Positions 52,683 to 62,456 of a DNA stretch of 64,000 nt are shown here, one piece after another. The position numbers and the translations under genes were made by a program. Source of the stretch: Prevotellaceae bacterium UBA4361 (lineage in GTDB: Bacteria; Bacteroidota; Bacteroidia; Bacteroidales; Bacteroidaceae); the NCBI GenBank assembly GCA_002393575.1, contig DGSN01000032.1, positions 46,897 to 110,896 on the forward strand. The letters are read 5' to 3'. The notes beneath the pieces were generated by a model, which worked only from the letters and a program-made list of their open reading frames with translations, made no database searches and was not told the DNA's origin. Each line of letters begins with the position of its first letter. The first letter of the stretch is position 1.

Positions 52683-54686
52683 ATGGAGAAAGAAAACATA
52701 CTGAACGAGGAAAGTATCAAGGAGGATTTGCGCTACTTGCAACTGTTGGCGCAGAGCTATCCTACGATTGCAGATGCAAGTACTGAAATCATCAATTTGG
52801 AGGCAATCCTGAATTTACCAAAGCCTACGGAACACTTCATCAGTGACCCTCATGGAGAGAGCGATGCCTTCAACCATGTGCTGCACAATGCATCGGGATA
52901 TGTGAAGAGAAAGGTAGAGGAAATCTTTGGAACAACACTCCGAAAGGTGGAAAAGAAAGAGCTCTGTACGCTCATCTATTATCCCGAACAAAAACTCCAA
53001 CTCATCAAGGCTACTGAACAGAACCTCAACGACTTTTATGTAACAACTCTCAACCAACTCATCAAGGTGTGCAGAGAGGTTTCATCGAAATACACCCGTT
53101 CGAAAATCCGCAAGGAACTGCCTAAGGAGTTTGGCTACATCATTGAGGAATTGCTGCACGAAAGCTATAGCGCATACGGAGAGAAGAAACACGAATACTA
53201 CAACGTCATCATGCAGTCAATCATCGACACACATCGTGCCGATGAATTTATCATAGAAATCTGCAAGCTCATTCAGAAGCTCGCCATCGACCGCCTTCAT
53301 CTTCTGGGTGACATCTTCGACCGTGGTCCTGGCGCACACCTCATCATGGAAACTCTCTGCAACTACAACCACTTCGACATCGTTTGGGGAAACCACGACA
53401 TCGAATGGTTTGGAGCAGCAGCTGGAAACCGTGCTTGCATCTGCAATGTGCTCCGCATCACCCTACGCTATGGAAACCTCCCTACGCTCGAAGACGGCTA
53501 TGGCATCAACCTCCTGCCTCTTGCCACTTTTGCTATGGAGGTATATCACGACGACCCTTGTGAATTCTTCCAAGTTAACTCTTTAGGTAGAGACCTCAAC
53601 ATGGACGAGAAAGCGCTTCGGCTGAGTGCTATGATGCACAAGGCTATCTCCGTGATTCAGTTCAAAGAAGAGGCGAAAATCATCAACCGCCGTCCTGAAT
53701 TCGAGATGGAAGACCGCAAATTGCTCCACCTCATCGACAAGGAAGCGGGTACCATCACACTCGGAGGAAAGACCTACGAGCTGAGGGACAAGAATTTCCC
53801 TACCATCGACCCTGCCAACCCCTACGAGCTGACTGCCGACGAAGAGCAGGTGATGCAGAAAATTCGCCACTCCTTCCTCACCAGCGACAAGTTGCGCCGA
53901 CACATCGACTGCCTCTTGGCACACGGTTGCATGTACTCCATCTCCAACTCCAACCTCATGTACCATGCCTCTGTGCCTCTCAACGAAGACGGTTCTCTGA
54001 AGGAAGTGGAGATTCGAGGAAAGAAATACAAAGGTCTCGAACTGATGAAGAAGACGGGCTACATCGTTCGCGAAGCATTCAGCAACGACATCGACGACGA
54101 AGAAAAGCAATTCGCCATCGACTACATCTGGTATCTGTGGTGTGGCAAGAACTCTCCACTTTTCGACAAGGACAAGATGACCACCTTCGAACGATACTTC
54201 ATTGACAACCCAGAGGCATACGTGGAGAAGAAAGGCTACTACTACCACTATAACAACGACGAGAAAATCGTTGATATGATACTCGACAGCTTCGGTGTGG
54301 ATGGCGAACATCGGCACATCATCAACGGACACGTGCCTGTGAAGACCATCAAGGGTGAGAACCCTGTGAAAGCAAATGGCAAGCTGCTCGTCATCGACGG
54401 AGGTTTTTCTCTCGCCTATCAACCACAGACAGGCATCGCTGGCTACACCCTCACATTCCATTCGCGCGGTTTGGACTTGGTACAGCACCAGCCGTTCCGT
54501 TCTGCAAAGGAAGCTATCATCAGTGGCGACGACATCAAAAGCTCCACGCAAATCGTGGAGATGAATTCGAAGCGTATGTATGTGAAAGACACCGACAAAG
54601 GTAAAATACTGAAAGCCAAAGTAGATAACCTGAAACGGCTGCTCTATGCTTACCGCAATGGCTTCATCAAGGAATTATCCAAGTGA
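52683..54686 (+). CDS. fbp: Fructose-1,6-bisphosphatase class III
   Basis: The 667-residue product has the class III metallophosphatase motifs FISDPHGES (Asp55, His57), LLGDIFDRGPG and WGNHDIEWFG. Length (about 650-670) fits class III. It removes the 1-phosphate of fructose-1,6-bisphosphate in gluconeogenesis. The ATG at 52683 (MEKENILNEESIKEDL) matches the family; the longer frame to 52623 begins in a repeat-like leader. Confidence 0.95.
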   Translation: MEKENILNEESIKEDLRYLQLLAQSYPTIADASTEIINLEAILNLPKPTEHFISDPHGESDAFNHVLHNASGYVKRKVEEIFGTTLRKVEKKELCTLIYYPEQKLQLIKATEQNLNDFYVTTLNQLIKVCREVSSKYTRSKIRKELPKEFGYIIEELLHESYSAYGEKKHEYYNVIMQSIIDTHRADEFIIEICKLIQKLAIDRLHLLGDIFDRGPGAHLIMETLCNYNHFDIVWGNHDIEWFGAAAGNRACICNVLRITLRYGNLPTLEDGYGINLLPLATFAMEVYHDDPCEFFQVNSLGRDLNMDEKALRLSAMMHKAISVIQFKEEAKIINRRPEFEMEDRKLLHLIDKEAGTITLGGKTYELRDKNFPTIDPANPYELTADEEQVMQKIRHSFLTSDKLRRHIDCLLAHGCMYSISNSNLMYHASVPLNEDGSLKEVEIRGKKYKGLELMKKTGYIVREAFSNDIDDEEKQFAIDYIWYLWCGKNSPLFDKDKMTTFERYFIDNPEAYVEKKGYYYHYNNDEKIVDMILDSFGVDGEHRHIINGHVPVKTIKGENPVKANGKLLVIDGGFSLAYQPQTGIAGYTLTFHSRGLDLVQHQPFRSAKEAIISGDDIKSSTQIVEMNSKRMYVKDTDKGKILKAKVDNLKRLLYAYRNGFIKELSK

Positions 54687-54767
54687 GCCAACCCTGTGCC
54701 TTCCGCATACCCACTGTTCCAACTCATAAATTTTTCTCCCTACTAATCCTTAAAAATAGATTTCAGC

Positions 54768-55277
54768 ATGGAAGAAGACAGATTTCAACTCACACAAATC
54801 GAACTCGATGCAGCCTGGAATGCAGGACCGCTCGACTACATCGGGCTCATCACCGACGCTTATCTGAACACGCTCGACGGACAACTCACGGAGTACAACA
54901 TGGATGCACTCAGCGCCGACCAACACACGCTCCTCGCCTATCGCTACATCCTCGACGAGGTGATGGAAGGTGGATTCATCCAGCTCATCCAGAACGGCTA
55001 TGGCCCTTACGTGCTCGACGGACCATTTGCCATGATGATGAAAAAGCACTGGGAACTGGTCGATTTCGGCAAGTTCATGTACGAAGTGAAGAAAGTCTAT
55101 CATCAGAACAAGGCAGAACTGGAGGCCGATTTGAGCGAAGACGAATTTATGGCACTCTATGAGCAACAAGAGAAGATGAACGAGCTGGGAGACGAGTTCC
55201 TCGACAAATACCAGGAAGAGGTGACTCCATCCATAGCCGACTACGTGAGAAAGAACGAGGAAATATTCGTAAAATAA
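54768..55277 (+). CDS. DUF4375 (DMP19)-like protein
   Basis: This 169-residue acidic, helical protein contains LSADQHTLLAYRYILDEVMEGGFIQLIQNGYGPYV, which resembles the DMP19/DUF4375 family. No catalytic residues are evident. It is directly followed by smpB, whose ATG comes immediately after its stop. Confidence 0.75.
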   Translation: MEEDRFQLTQIELDAAWNAGPLDYIGLITDAYLNTLDGQLTEYNMDALSADQHTLLAYRYILDEVMEGGFIQLIQNGYGPYVLDGPFAMMMKKHWELVDFGKFMYEVKKVYHQNKAELEADLSEDEFMALYEQQEKMNELGDEFLDKYQEEVTPSIADYVRKNEEIFVK

Positions 55278-55745
55278 ATGGCAAAAAAAACAGTTAAAAA
55301 CCAATCCATCAACATCAAGAACAAGCGCGCACCCTTCGACTACGAATTCATTGACCAATTCACAGCAGGCATCGTCCTCACAGGCACAGAAATCAAGTCC
55401 ATCCGCATGGGAAAGGCAAGCCTCGTGGACACCTACTGCTACTTCGTGGCCAACGAACTGTGGGTGAAAAACATGAACATTTCGCTCTACATGCAAGGTT
55501 CGTACAACAACCACCAAGTGCGTCGCGACCGTAAACTTCTCCTTAACAAGAAAGAGCTACGCAATTTGGAGCAAGACTCCAAATCGCCTGGCTACACCAT
55601 CGTGCCCATTCGTCTCTTCATCAACTCCAATGGACTGGCAAAACTCGACATCGCTCTTGCACGAGGCAAGAAGGAATTCGACAAACGACAGTCGCTCAAG
55701 GAGAAAGAAGACCGCAGAGAAATGGACAGAGCTATGAAACATTAA
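55278..55745 (+). CDS. smpB: SsrA-binding protein
   Basis: The 155-residue product has the SmpB OB-fold pattern: IKNKRAPFDYEF, GIVLTGTEIKSIRMGKASL, MYNNHQ-like SYNNHQVRRDRKLLLNK, and the basic tail KKEFDKRQSLKEKEDRREMDRA. It binds tmRNA to rescue stalled ribosomes. No tmRNA gene is seen nearby. It lies between the DUF4375 gene and metH with nearly no spacing. Confidence 0.96.
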   Translation: MAKKTVKNQSINIKNKRAPFDYEFIDQFTAGIVLTGTEIKSIRMGKASLVDTYCYFVANELWVKNMNISLYMQGSYNNHQVRRDRKLLLNKKELRNLEQDSKSPGYTIVPIRLFINSNGLAKLDIALARGKKEFDKRQSLKEKEDRREMDRAMKH

Positions 55746-55751
55746 TCATCA

Positions 55752-58499
55752 ATGCAGACACCACTAAACGACATCATCAAGGAACGCATTCTCATCCTCG
55801 ATGGAGCGATGGGAACCATGATTCAGCAGTATGGCCTATCCGAAGAGGATTTCCGTGGCACACAATTCATCGACACGCCCGGACTCCAGAAAGGCAATAA
55901 CGACCTCCTGAACATCACTCGTCCCGACATCATCCGCGACATCCATCGCAAATACCTCGATGCCGGTGCCGACATCATTACCACAAACACCTTCTCCTCG
56001 CAGCGCATTTCGATGGAGGACTACCACGTGCAGGACTATGTACCCCAAATCGTGGCAGCAGGATGCAGCATCGCCCGCACCCTTGCCGACGAATACACCA
56101 AACGCAACCCATTGAAGCCACGCTTCGTGGCAGGTAGCGTGGGGCCTACCAATAAGTCGTGTACCATCAGTCCCGATGTCAACGACCCTGCAGCTCGCAA
56201 CCTCGACTTCGACTCCTTGGCTCTTGCCTATCAGGAACAAATCGAGGCACTGCTGCAAAACGGAGTCGATGCCATCCTCTTCGAAACCATTTTCGACACG
56301 CTCAATGCCAAAGCAGGCATCTATGCAGCACAGGAAGCCATGCGTTCCACCGCCATCCATCGCCCCATCATGCTCTCCGTCACCATTTCCGACGTGGCTG
56401 GGCGCACCCTCTCCGGACAAACACTCGATGCCTTCCTTGCCTCCGTTCAACATGCCGACATCTTCTCCGTCGGACTCAACTGCTCTTTCGGTGCCCGTCA
56501 GCTCAAGCCATTCCTGCGCCAATTAGCCAGCAAAGCACCTTATTATATTAGTGCACACCCCAACGCAGGTCTGCCCAACTCACTCGGTAGCTACGACCAG
56601 ACTCCAGAGCAGATGGCAGAGCAAATACGCGAGTACATCGACGAAGGCCTTGTCAACATCGTAGGAGGATGCTGCGGCACCACCGACGAATTCATTGCCC
56701 TCTATCCATCCCTCACTTCAGGCAAAGCACCTCATCAACCAGCGCCACCCACTCAGCACCTTCAACTCTCAGGACTCGAACTATTGGAACTCACGCCCGA
56801 ACGTCGCTTCATCAACGTGGGCGAACGCTGCAACGTAGCTGGTTCCCGAAAGTTTCTCCGTCTCATCAAGGAGCACAACTACGAGGAAGCCCTCAGCATA
56901 GCTCGCCAGCAAGTGGAAGACGGATCCCTCGTGCTCGACATCAACATGGACGATGCCCTACTCTCTGCACAGACAGAAATGACCCATTTCCTGCGCCTCC
57001 TCATGTCCGACCCCGACATATCGAAAGTGCCCATCATGATCGACTCCTCCCAGTGGGAAGTCATCGAGTCAGCACTCAAATGCGTACAAGGCAAGTGCAT
57101 CGTCAATTCCATTTCCCTCAAGGAGGGAGAAGCCACATTCCTTGCCCATGCCCAAGCCATACAACGCCTCGGAGCAGCTGTCGTCGTCATGGCATTCGAC
57201 GAAGAAGGGCAAGCCACCACCTACCAGCGCAAAATCGCCATCTGCGAACGAGCCTACCACCTCTTGGTTGACAAGCTCGATTTCAATCCGCTCGACATCA
57301 TCTTCGACCCCGCCGTACTCACCGTAGCAACAGGCATGGACGAACACGCCAACTATGCCCTCGACTTCATCCGCGCCACCCAATGGATTCGCACCCACCT
57401 GCCTGGAACACACGTGAGCGGAGGAGTGAGCAACCTCTCCTTCGCATTTCGAGGCAACAACTACCTGCGCGAAGCCATGCACGCCGTGTTCCTCTACCAC
57501 ACCATTTCAGCAGGACAGGACATGGGCATCGTAAACCCAGCCACACAAGTGCTCTACACCGATATTCCCCATCCCCTCCTCACCGCCATCGACGACGTAC
57601 TTCTCAACCGCCGTGCCGATGCCACAGAGCGACTCATTGCCATGAGCGAGCAGATGAAGCAGACACCCGCCGACAATGCTTCCAGCGCCACAACCCGCCA
57701 CGAAGAACTGCCCGACTGCGACGAACGCCTACGCCATGCACTCATCAAAGGCATCACCGACCACCTCGAAGCCGACCTCACCGAAGCACTGCAGAAGTAC
57801 CAAGGCAATGCCGTCAGCATCATCGAAGGACCACTCATGGATGCCATGAACCAAGTGGGCACACTCTTCGGCAGCGGAAAAATGTTTCTGCCACAAGTCG
57901 TGAAAACAGCACGAACCATGAAGCGAGCAGTAAGCATCCTCCAGCCCTACATCGAAGCAACCCGACAAGAAGGAACAGCCAGAGCCGGCAAAGTACTCCT
58001 CGCCACCGTCAAAGGCGATGTACACGACATCGGAAAGAACATCGTCAGCGTAGTTCTCTCCTGCAACAACTACGAAATCATCGACCTCGGCGTGATGGTG
58101 CCAGCAGAAACCATCGTGCAGAAAGCCATCGACGAACAAGTTGACATCATCGGACTCAGCGGACTCATCACCCCCTCGCTCGAAGAAATGGTCAGCGTAG
58201 CACGTCTCCTGCAAGAACGCGGGCTACACATTCCCCTGATGATAGGCGGAGCCACCACCAGCGAACTGCACACAGCCCTCAGGATAGCACCCGTCTATTC
58301 AGCACCCATCGCCTGGATGAAAGACGCATCGCAAAACGTACTCGCCGCCGCACGACTCCTCCATCCCCAGCAGCGGGAAACCTTCACCGCCGAACTCCAA
58401 GAGAAGTACCAAAACCTGCGAGAAGAGCACGAAAAAACCTCCTCCTCCCCACTCTCCTTAGAAGAAGCAAGGAAAAGGAAGCCAAAACTATTCAATTAG
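55752..58499 (+). CDS. metH: Cobalamin-dependent methionine synthase without activation domain
   Basis: The 915-residue product has a homocysteine-binding domain (about 1-325) with zinc ligands Cys244, Cys307 and Cys308 (GLNCSFG, GGCCGTT), a pterin-binding domain (about 350-600), a B12 cap (about 640-740) and a B12-binding domain with Asp756-x-His758-x-x-Gly761. It ends soon after, so the C-terminal AdoMet activation domain (about 300 residues in the 1227-residue E. coli enzyme) is missing. This is common in Bacteroidota. No cobalamin riboswitch fits in the 6-bp gap to smpB. Confidence 0.95.
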   Translation: MQTPLNDIIKERILILDGAMGTMIQQYGLSEEDFRGTQFIDTPGLQKGNNDLLNITRPDIIRDIHRKYLDAGADIITTNTFSSQRISMEDYHVQDYVPQIVAAGCSIARTLADEYTKRNPLKPRFVAGSVGPTNKSCTISPDVNDPAARNLDFDSLALAYQEQIEALLQNGVDAILFETIFDTLNAKAGIYAAQEAMRSTAIHRPIMLSVTISDVAGRTLSGQTLDAFLASVQHADIFSVGLNCSFGARQLKPFLRQLASKAPYYISAHPNAGLPNSLGSYDQTPEQMAEQIREYIDEGLVNIVGGCCGTTDEFIALYPSLTSGKAPHQPAPPTQHLQLSGLELLELTPERRFINVGERCNVAGSRKFLRLIKEHNYEEALSIARQQVEDGSLVLDINMDDALLSAQTEMTHFLRLLMSDPDISKVPIMIDSSQWEVIESALKCVQGKCIVNSISLKEGEATFLAHAQAIQRLGAAVVVMAFDEEGQATTYQRKIAICERAYHLLVDKLDFNPLDIIFDPAVLTVATGMDEHANYALDFIRATQWIRTHLPGTHVSGGVSNLSFAFRGNNYLREAMHAVFLYHTISAGQDMGIVNPATQVLYTDIPHPLLTAIDDVLLNRRADATERLIAMSEQMKQTPADNASSATTRHEELPDCDERLRHALIKGITDHLEADLTEALQKYQGNAVSIIEGPLMDAMNQVGTLFGSGKMFLPQVVKTARTMKRAVSILQPYIEATRQEGTARAGKVLLATVKGDVHDIGKNIVSVVLSCNNYEIIDLGVMVPAETIVQKAIDEQVDIIGLSGLITPSLEEMVSVARLLQERGLHIPLMIGGATTSELHTALRIAPVYSAPIAWMKDASQNVLAAARLLHPQQRETFTAELQEKYQNLREEHEKTSSSPLSLEEARKRKPKLFN

Positions 58500-58507
58500 A
58501 ACCATCC

Positions 58508-58690
58508 AACCCAAGACCCACTCAGAAGACCCTCCCCATCCCTCCCAGTGAGGGAGGGAGTGAAAAGTGATAAATTCGCAAACAAACCGGACGGTATTTT
58601 TAACTTTCAACTTTTCATTTTCAAGCTGGGTGACTACTCCCTCCCTCACAGGGAGGGCTGGGGTGGGTCTTCTGTTGGGGAGGGTCTTTT
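58508..58690. repeat. Dispersed CCTCCC/GGGAGG hairpin element (copy 2)
   Basis: AGACCCTCCCCATCCCTCCC (58517 on) is largely complementary to the right-hand part, which reads CTCCCTCCCTCACAGGGAGG (about 58637 on) and GTTGGGGAGGGTCTTTTTTT. It sits between convergent metH and glutamine synthetase genes and ends in a T-run, so it could also terminate metH transcription. Confidence 0.8.
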
Positions 58691-58691
58691 T

Positions 58692-60908
58692 TTAGAACAG
58701 CAGTTCTCGATACTTAGGAAGTGGCCAGCATGCATCGTCAACAATTAGTTCGAGCTTGTCAATCTCGTAGCGAATCAAGTCCATCTTGGGAGCCACCGAG
58801 TCGTGGTACGCAATAGCCTTCGCGTGCTCATCCTCAATCTTGTTAGCCACCTTGCGAGCATTCACCAGCTCCTCCACAAGCCGCTCAATCTCACCCGTTC
58901 GCCTCGCAATCTCCTCAATGATTTTCACATTTCGAGCAGATAACTCATCCACCTTCTCAGCAGCAAACACCCGTCCCATCATTTCCACATTCGCCAACAG
59001 CTGGCTCTGGTAGCGCGTAGCCACAGGGATGATGTGATTCATCGAGAGGTCGCCCAGCACACGAGCCTCAATCTGTATCCTCTTCGTGTACGTTTCCCAC
59101 TTCACCTCATTGCGAGCCACCAACTCCTTTTCGCTCATCACACCCATCGACTCAAACATCCGAATGCTCGACGGCGAGAGATAGCGCTCGAAAATCCTTG
59201 GGCACGACGTTTCCACATCCAGTCCCCTCCTCTCAGCCTCTGCTACCCATTCGTCACTATAGCCGTTGCCGTCGAAACGAATCGGACTACAAGCACGGAT
59301 ATCCTCACGAACAACGTCGAGAATAGCATGGAACTTCGCCGTGTGACCCGTATTCTCAGCATATTCAGGACGCTGCACATAATCAGCCATCCGCTCATCC
59401 ACCCGACGCTTGAAATCCGTCAACGCCTCTGCCACAGCCGAGTTGAGCGTAATCATCGCCGACGCACAGTTAGCCTCCGAACCCACCGCACGGAACTCGA
59501 AGCGGTTACCCGTGAAAGCAAAAGGAGACGTGCGGTTGCGGTCCGTGTTGTCAATCATCAGCTCTGGAATCTCAGGAATATCCATTTTCAGCCCCTGCTT
59601 ACCCATCATCACCAGCCCACCGTTGTCAGCCTGCGCAATATGGTCGAGTAATTCACTCACCTGCTTGCCCAGGAAACTGGAGATGATAGCAGGAGGAGCC
59701 TCGTTCGCACCCAAACGATGCGCATTAGAGGCAGACATGATAGAAGCCTTCAGCAAACCGTTATGACGCCACACACCCATCAGCGTTTCCACAATAAACA
59801 CCACAAAGCGCAAATTCTGCTCCACAGTCTTCCCTGGTGCATGGAGCAGCACACCCGTGTCAGTTGAAAGGCTCCAGTTGTTATGCTTGCCCGAACCGTT
59901 GATGCCCGCGAAAGGCTTCTCATGCAGCAACACACGGAACCCATGCTTGCGAGCCACCCGCTTCATCACACTCATCAACAGCATGTTGTGGTCAACAGCC
60001 AAGTTCGTTTCCTCGAAAATTGGAGCCAATTCAAACTGGTTAGGAGCCACCTCGTTGTGGCGTGTCTTGCAAGGAATGCCCAGTTCCAGCGCCCGAATCT
60101 CCAACTCCTTCATGAAAGCCTGCACACGGTCGGGAATCGTACCGAAGTAGTGATCATCCATTTGCTGGTTCTTCGCAGCATCGTGCCCCATCAGCGTGCG
60201 ACCCGTCAGGAGCAAGTCGGGACGAGCAGCAAACAGACCCTCATCCACCAAGAAATACTCCTGTTCCCAACCCAAGTTGGAAGTCACCTTCTTGACCGAC
60301 GGGTCGAAAAAGTGGCAAACCTCCGTGGCAGCCACATTCACCGCATGGAGCGCACGAAGAAGCGGAGCCTTGTAGTCGAGAGCCTCACCGCTATAGCTGA
60401 TAAAGACAGTCGGGATGCAGAGCGTGTCGTCAATGATGAACACAGGACTCGTTGGGTCCCAAGCCGAATAGCCACGAGCCTCGAACGTACTTCTGATACC
60501 ACCCGATGGGAAAGAACTCGCATCAGGTTCCTGCTGCACCAGCAACTTACCCGTGAAATCCTCCACCATGCCTCCCTTGCCGTCGTGCTCAATGAAAGAG
60601 TCATGCTTCTCAGCCGTCCCTTCAGTCAACGGCTGAAACCAGTGCGTGTAGTGAGTGACACCGTTCTCCGTTGCCCACTGCTTCATACCAGCTGCCACAG
60701 CATCTGCCACATTGCGGTCAAGACGTGCACCATTGTCTATCACATCAATCATCTTCTCATACACATCCTTCGGCAGATACTTGAACATCTTTTCGCGGTT
60801 GAACACCTTTTTGCCAAAATACTCACTGGGTCTTTCCACAGGAACCGACACTTCGAGGGGCTTTCTCTTGTAAGCCTCCTCCACTACTTTGAATCTTAAA
60901 TTTGTCAT
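58692..60908 (-). CDS. glnN: Glutamine synthetase type III
   Basis: The 738-residue length and start MTNLRFKVVEEAYKRKP fit the GSIII family. Family motifs include KLLVQQEPDASSFPSGG, CIPTVFISYSGEALDYKAPLLR, EVAPNQFELAPIFEETNLA and GINGSGKHNNWSLS. It makes glutamine from glutamate, ammonia and ATP. An octamer AAAAACTY repeat lies just before its ATG. It may be linked to the PII gene near the window end by function, though not by operon. Confidence 0.96.
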   Translation of the reverse strand: MTNLRFKVVEEAYKRKPLEVSVPVERPSEYFGKKVFNREKMFKYLPKDVYEKMIDVIDNGARLDRNVADAVAAGMKQWATENGVTHYTHWFQPLTEGTAEKHDSFIEHDGKGGMVEDFTGKLLVQQEPDASSFPSGGIRSTFEARGYSAWDPTSPVFIIDDTLCIPTVFISYSGEALDYKAPLLRALHAVNVAATEVCHFFDPSVKKVTSNLGWEQEYFLVDEGLFAARPDLLLTGRTLMGHDAAKNQQMDDHYFGTIPDRVQAFMKELEIRALELGIPCKTRHNEVAPNQFELAPIFEETNLAVDHNMLLMSVMKRVARKHGFRVLLHEKPFAGINGSGKHNNWSLSTDTGVLLHAPGKTVEQNLRFVVFIVETLMGVWRHNGLLKASIMSASNAHRLGANEAPPAIISSFLGKQVSELLDHIAQADNGGLVMMGKQGLKMDIPEIPELMIDNTDRNRTSPFAFTGNRFEFRAVGSEANCASAMITLNSAVAEALTDFKRRVDERMADYVQRPEYAENTGHTAKFHAILDVVREDIRACSPIRFDGNGYSDEWVAEAERRGLDVETSCPRIFERYLSPSSIRMFESMGVMSEKELVARNEVKWETYTKRIQIEARVLGDLSMNHIIPVATRYQSQLLANVEMMGRVFAAEKVDELSARNVKIIEEIARRTGEIERLVEELVNARKVANKIEDEHAKAIAYHDSVAPKMDLIRYEIDKLELIVDDACWPLPKYRELLF

Positions 60909-60913
60909 AAAGT

Positions 60914-60943
60914 AAGTTTTTAAGTTTTTGAGTTTTTGAGTTT
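60914..60943 (-). repeat. AAAAACTY octamer repeat in glutamine synthetase leader
   Basis: On the sense (minus) strand, about 3.5 units of AAAAACTC/AAAAACTT end 5 nt before the ATG. It resembles the 47543 repeat. A-rich leader sequence is typical for efficient translation in Bacteroidota. Confidence 0.75.
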
Positions 60944-61068
60944 ATATGTGTATGTCTCCTAAAGAACTTTTAGTTCGGCGAAGCCAAATAGACTAATTGT
61001 ACTAAATTTTAAAATTTTACCGATTTTGCAAATTTCTTTAGGAAACCCCTTTTCATTTTAACACTCAT

Positions 61069-61109
61069 TCTACTCCCCTCGCCTTTGGAGAGGGGCTGGG
61101 GGTGAGGCT
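61069..61109 (-). repeat. GCCTCACCCCC/CCCCTCTCC hairpin repeat
   Basis: On the minus strand the sequence GCCTCACCCCCAGCCCCTC is followed by TCC-AAAGG-CGAGGGGAG, which folds into a stem. A near-identical element lies at 47597-47635 in the plus direction. It immediately follows the dapL stop. Confidence 0.65.
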
Positions 61110-61112
61110 TTT

Positions 61113-62348
61113 TCACCTTTTCATCCACTTCTCAATCCTCTCTATAGCCTCCTCCGTCTGTTCATGGCTACCGAAAGCCGTAAAGCGCACGTATCCTTCA
61201 CCACTCGGTCCGAAGCCCACGCCTGGCGTACACACCACTTGTGCCCCATAGAGCATCTGCTCGAAGAACTGCCATGAACTAACACCATCAGGTGTGCGCA
61301 TCCACACATACGGTGCATTCTCACCGCCATACACCTCCAGTCCTAATCCTCTCAGCGTATCCAATAAACGAGAGGCATTCTGCATGTAGTACGCTATCGT
61401 TTCCTTCACCTGACTCTTTCCCTCAGGCGTATAGATGGCTTCGGCAGCCCGTTGGCTCAAATAGCTCGTACCATTGAATTTAGTAGATTGCCTGCGCAAC
61501 CACAATGGGTTCAGCGGAATCCGTTCCCCCTGCAGAGTGGCAGCAGTCAAGTCCTTAGGCACAATGGTATATCCACAGCGCACACCCGTGAATCCAGCCG
61601 TCTTGGAATAACTGTGAAATTCAATAGCGCACTTCCTGGCACCACGAATCTCATAAATGGAATGAGGAATGTCGGGATTCTGGATATATGCCTCGTATGC
61701 AGCATCGAAGAAGATGAGAGTGTCGTTCTTCAGAGCATAGTTCACCCATTTGCGCAATTCATCCTTCGTCAGCACCGTACCCGTCGGATTGTTAGGATAG
61801 CAAAGATAAATCACATCCACCCTCCTGTCGGGCAAGGCAGGAACAAAGCCGTTCTCAGCCGTGCAAGGCAGATACACCACATTCGACCATCGTCCTTCAT
61901 CATCCTTCGTTCCCGCTCTGCCAATCATGGCATTCGAATCGAGATAAACAGGATAAATAGGGTCTGTCACACCCACAGAATTATCCCAGCGAATCAACTC
62001 CTGGATGTTGCCCGTGTCGCTCTTCGCACCATCGTTGATGAACACCTCGTCAATATCCAGATGAATGCCGCGTGGCAAGAAATCATTTTTCAGGATAGCT
62101 TCTCTCAAAAAGTCGTAACCCTGTTCAGGTCCATAGCCACGGAATCCCTCATCCGTGCCCATCTCATCACAAGCCCGATGCATCGCCTCGATGACAGCAG
62201 GACACAGAGGCTGAGTCACATCACCAATGCCCAGACTAATCAGCCCAGCTTGTCGGCGAGTAGTTCGGAACACATTCACCCTTTTCGCAATATCAGCAAA
62301 AAGATAATTGCCTGGTAGTTTCAAGAAATGTTCATTTACAAGTGCCAT
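61113..62348 (-). CDS. dapL: LL-diaminopimelate aminotransferase
   Basis: The 411-residue PLP enzyme has the Schiff-base Lys249 in SYSKTAGFTG, the CYPNNPTG motif, and FFDAAYEAYI. It matches DapL: KLPGNYLFADIAKRV and the GIGDVTQPL start. It converts tetrahydrodipicolinate to LL-DAP in one step for lysine and peptidoglycan. The ATG at 62348 is chosen because the longer frame is a translated repeat. Confidence 0.95.
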   Translation of the reverse strand: MALVNEHFLKLPGNYLFADIAKRVNVFRTTRRQAGLISLGIGDVTQPLCPAVIEAMHRACDEMGTDEGFRGYGPEQGYDFLREAILKNDFLPRGIHLDIDEVFINDGAKSDTGNIQELIRWDNSVGVTDPIYPVYLDSNAMIGRAGTKDDEGRWSNVVYLPCTAENGFVPALPDRRVDVIYLCYPNNPTGTVLTKDELRKWVNYALKNDTLIFFDAAYEAYIQNPDIPHSIYEIRGARKCAIEFHSYSKTAGFTGVRCGYTIVPKDLTAATLQGERIPLNPLWLRRQSTKFNGTSYLSQRAAEAIYTPEGKSQVKETIAYYMQNASRLLDTLRGLGLEVYGGENAPYVWMRTPDGVSSWQFFEQMLYGAQVVCTPGVGFGPSGEGYVRFTAFGSHEQTEEAIERIEKWMKR

Positions 62349-62364
62349 ATATATATTAGTTTTT

Positions 62365-62455
62365 GAATAGCCCCCTCCAGCTCCCCCAAGGGGGAGGGTC
62401 ACCATCCGGGTGACTACTCCCTCCCTCACAGGGGGGGCTGGGGAGGGTCCTTACT
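62365..62455. repeat. Dispersed CCTCCC/GGGAGG hairpin element (copy 3)
   Basis: CCCCCTCCAGCTCCCCC (62370 on) pairs with GGGGGGGCTGGGGAGGG (about 62430-62446); ACCATCCGGGTGACTAC matches copy 1. It fills the dapF-dapL spacer and so would be transcribed in the middle of the operon. Confidence 0.8.
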
Positions 62456-62456
62456 T

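Noticed and set aside
53583..54551. 322-aa frame opposite fbp
   Set aside because: Antisense shadow of a clear class III fructose-bisphosphatase.
55738..55760. Cobalamin riboswitch for metH
   Set aside because: Only 6 bp separate smpB and metH, and no B12-box-like sequence is seen before them.
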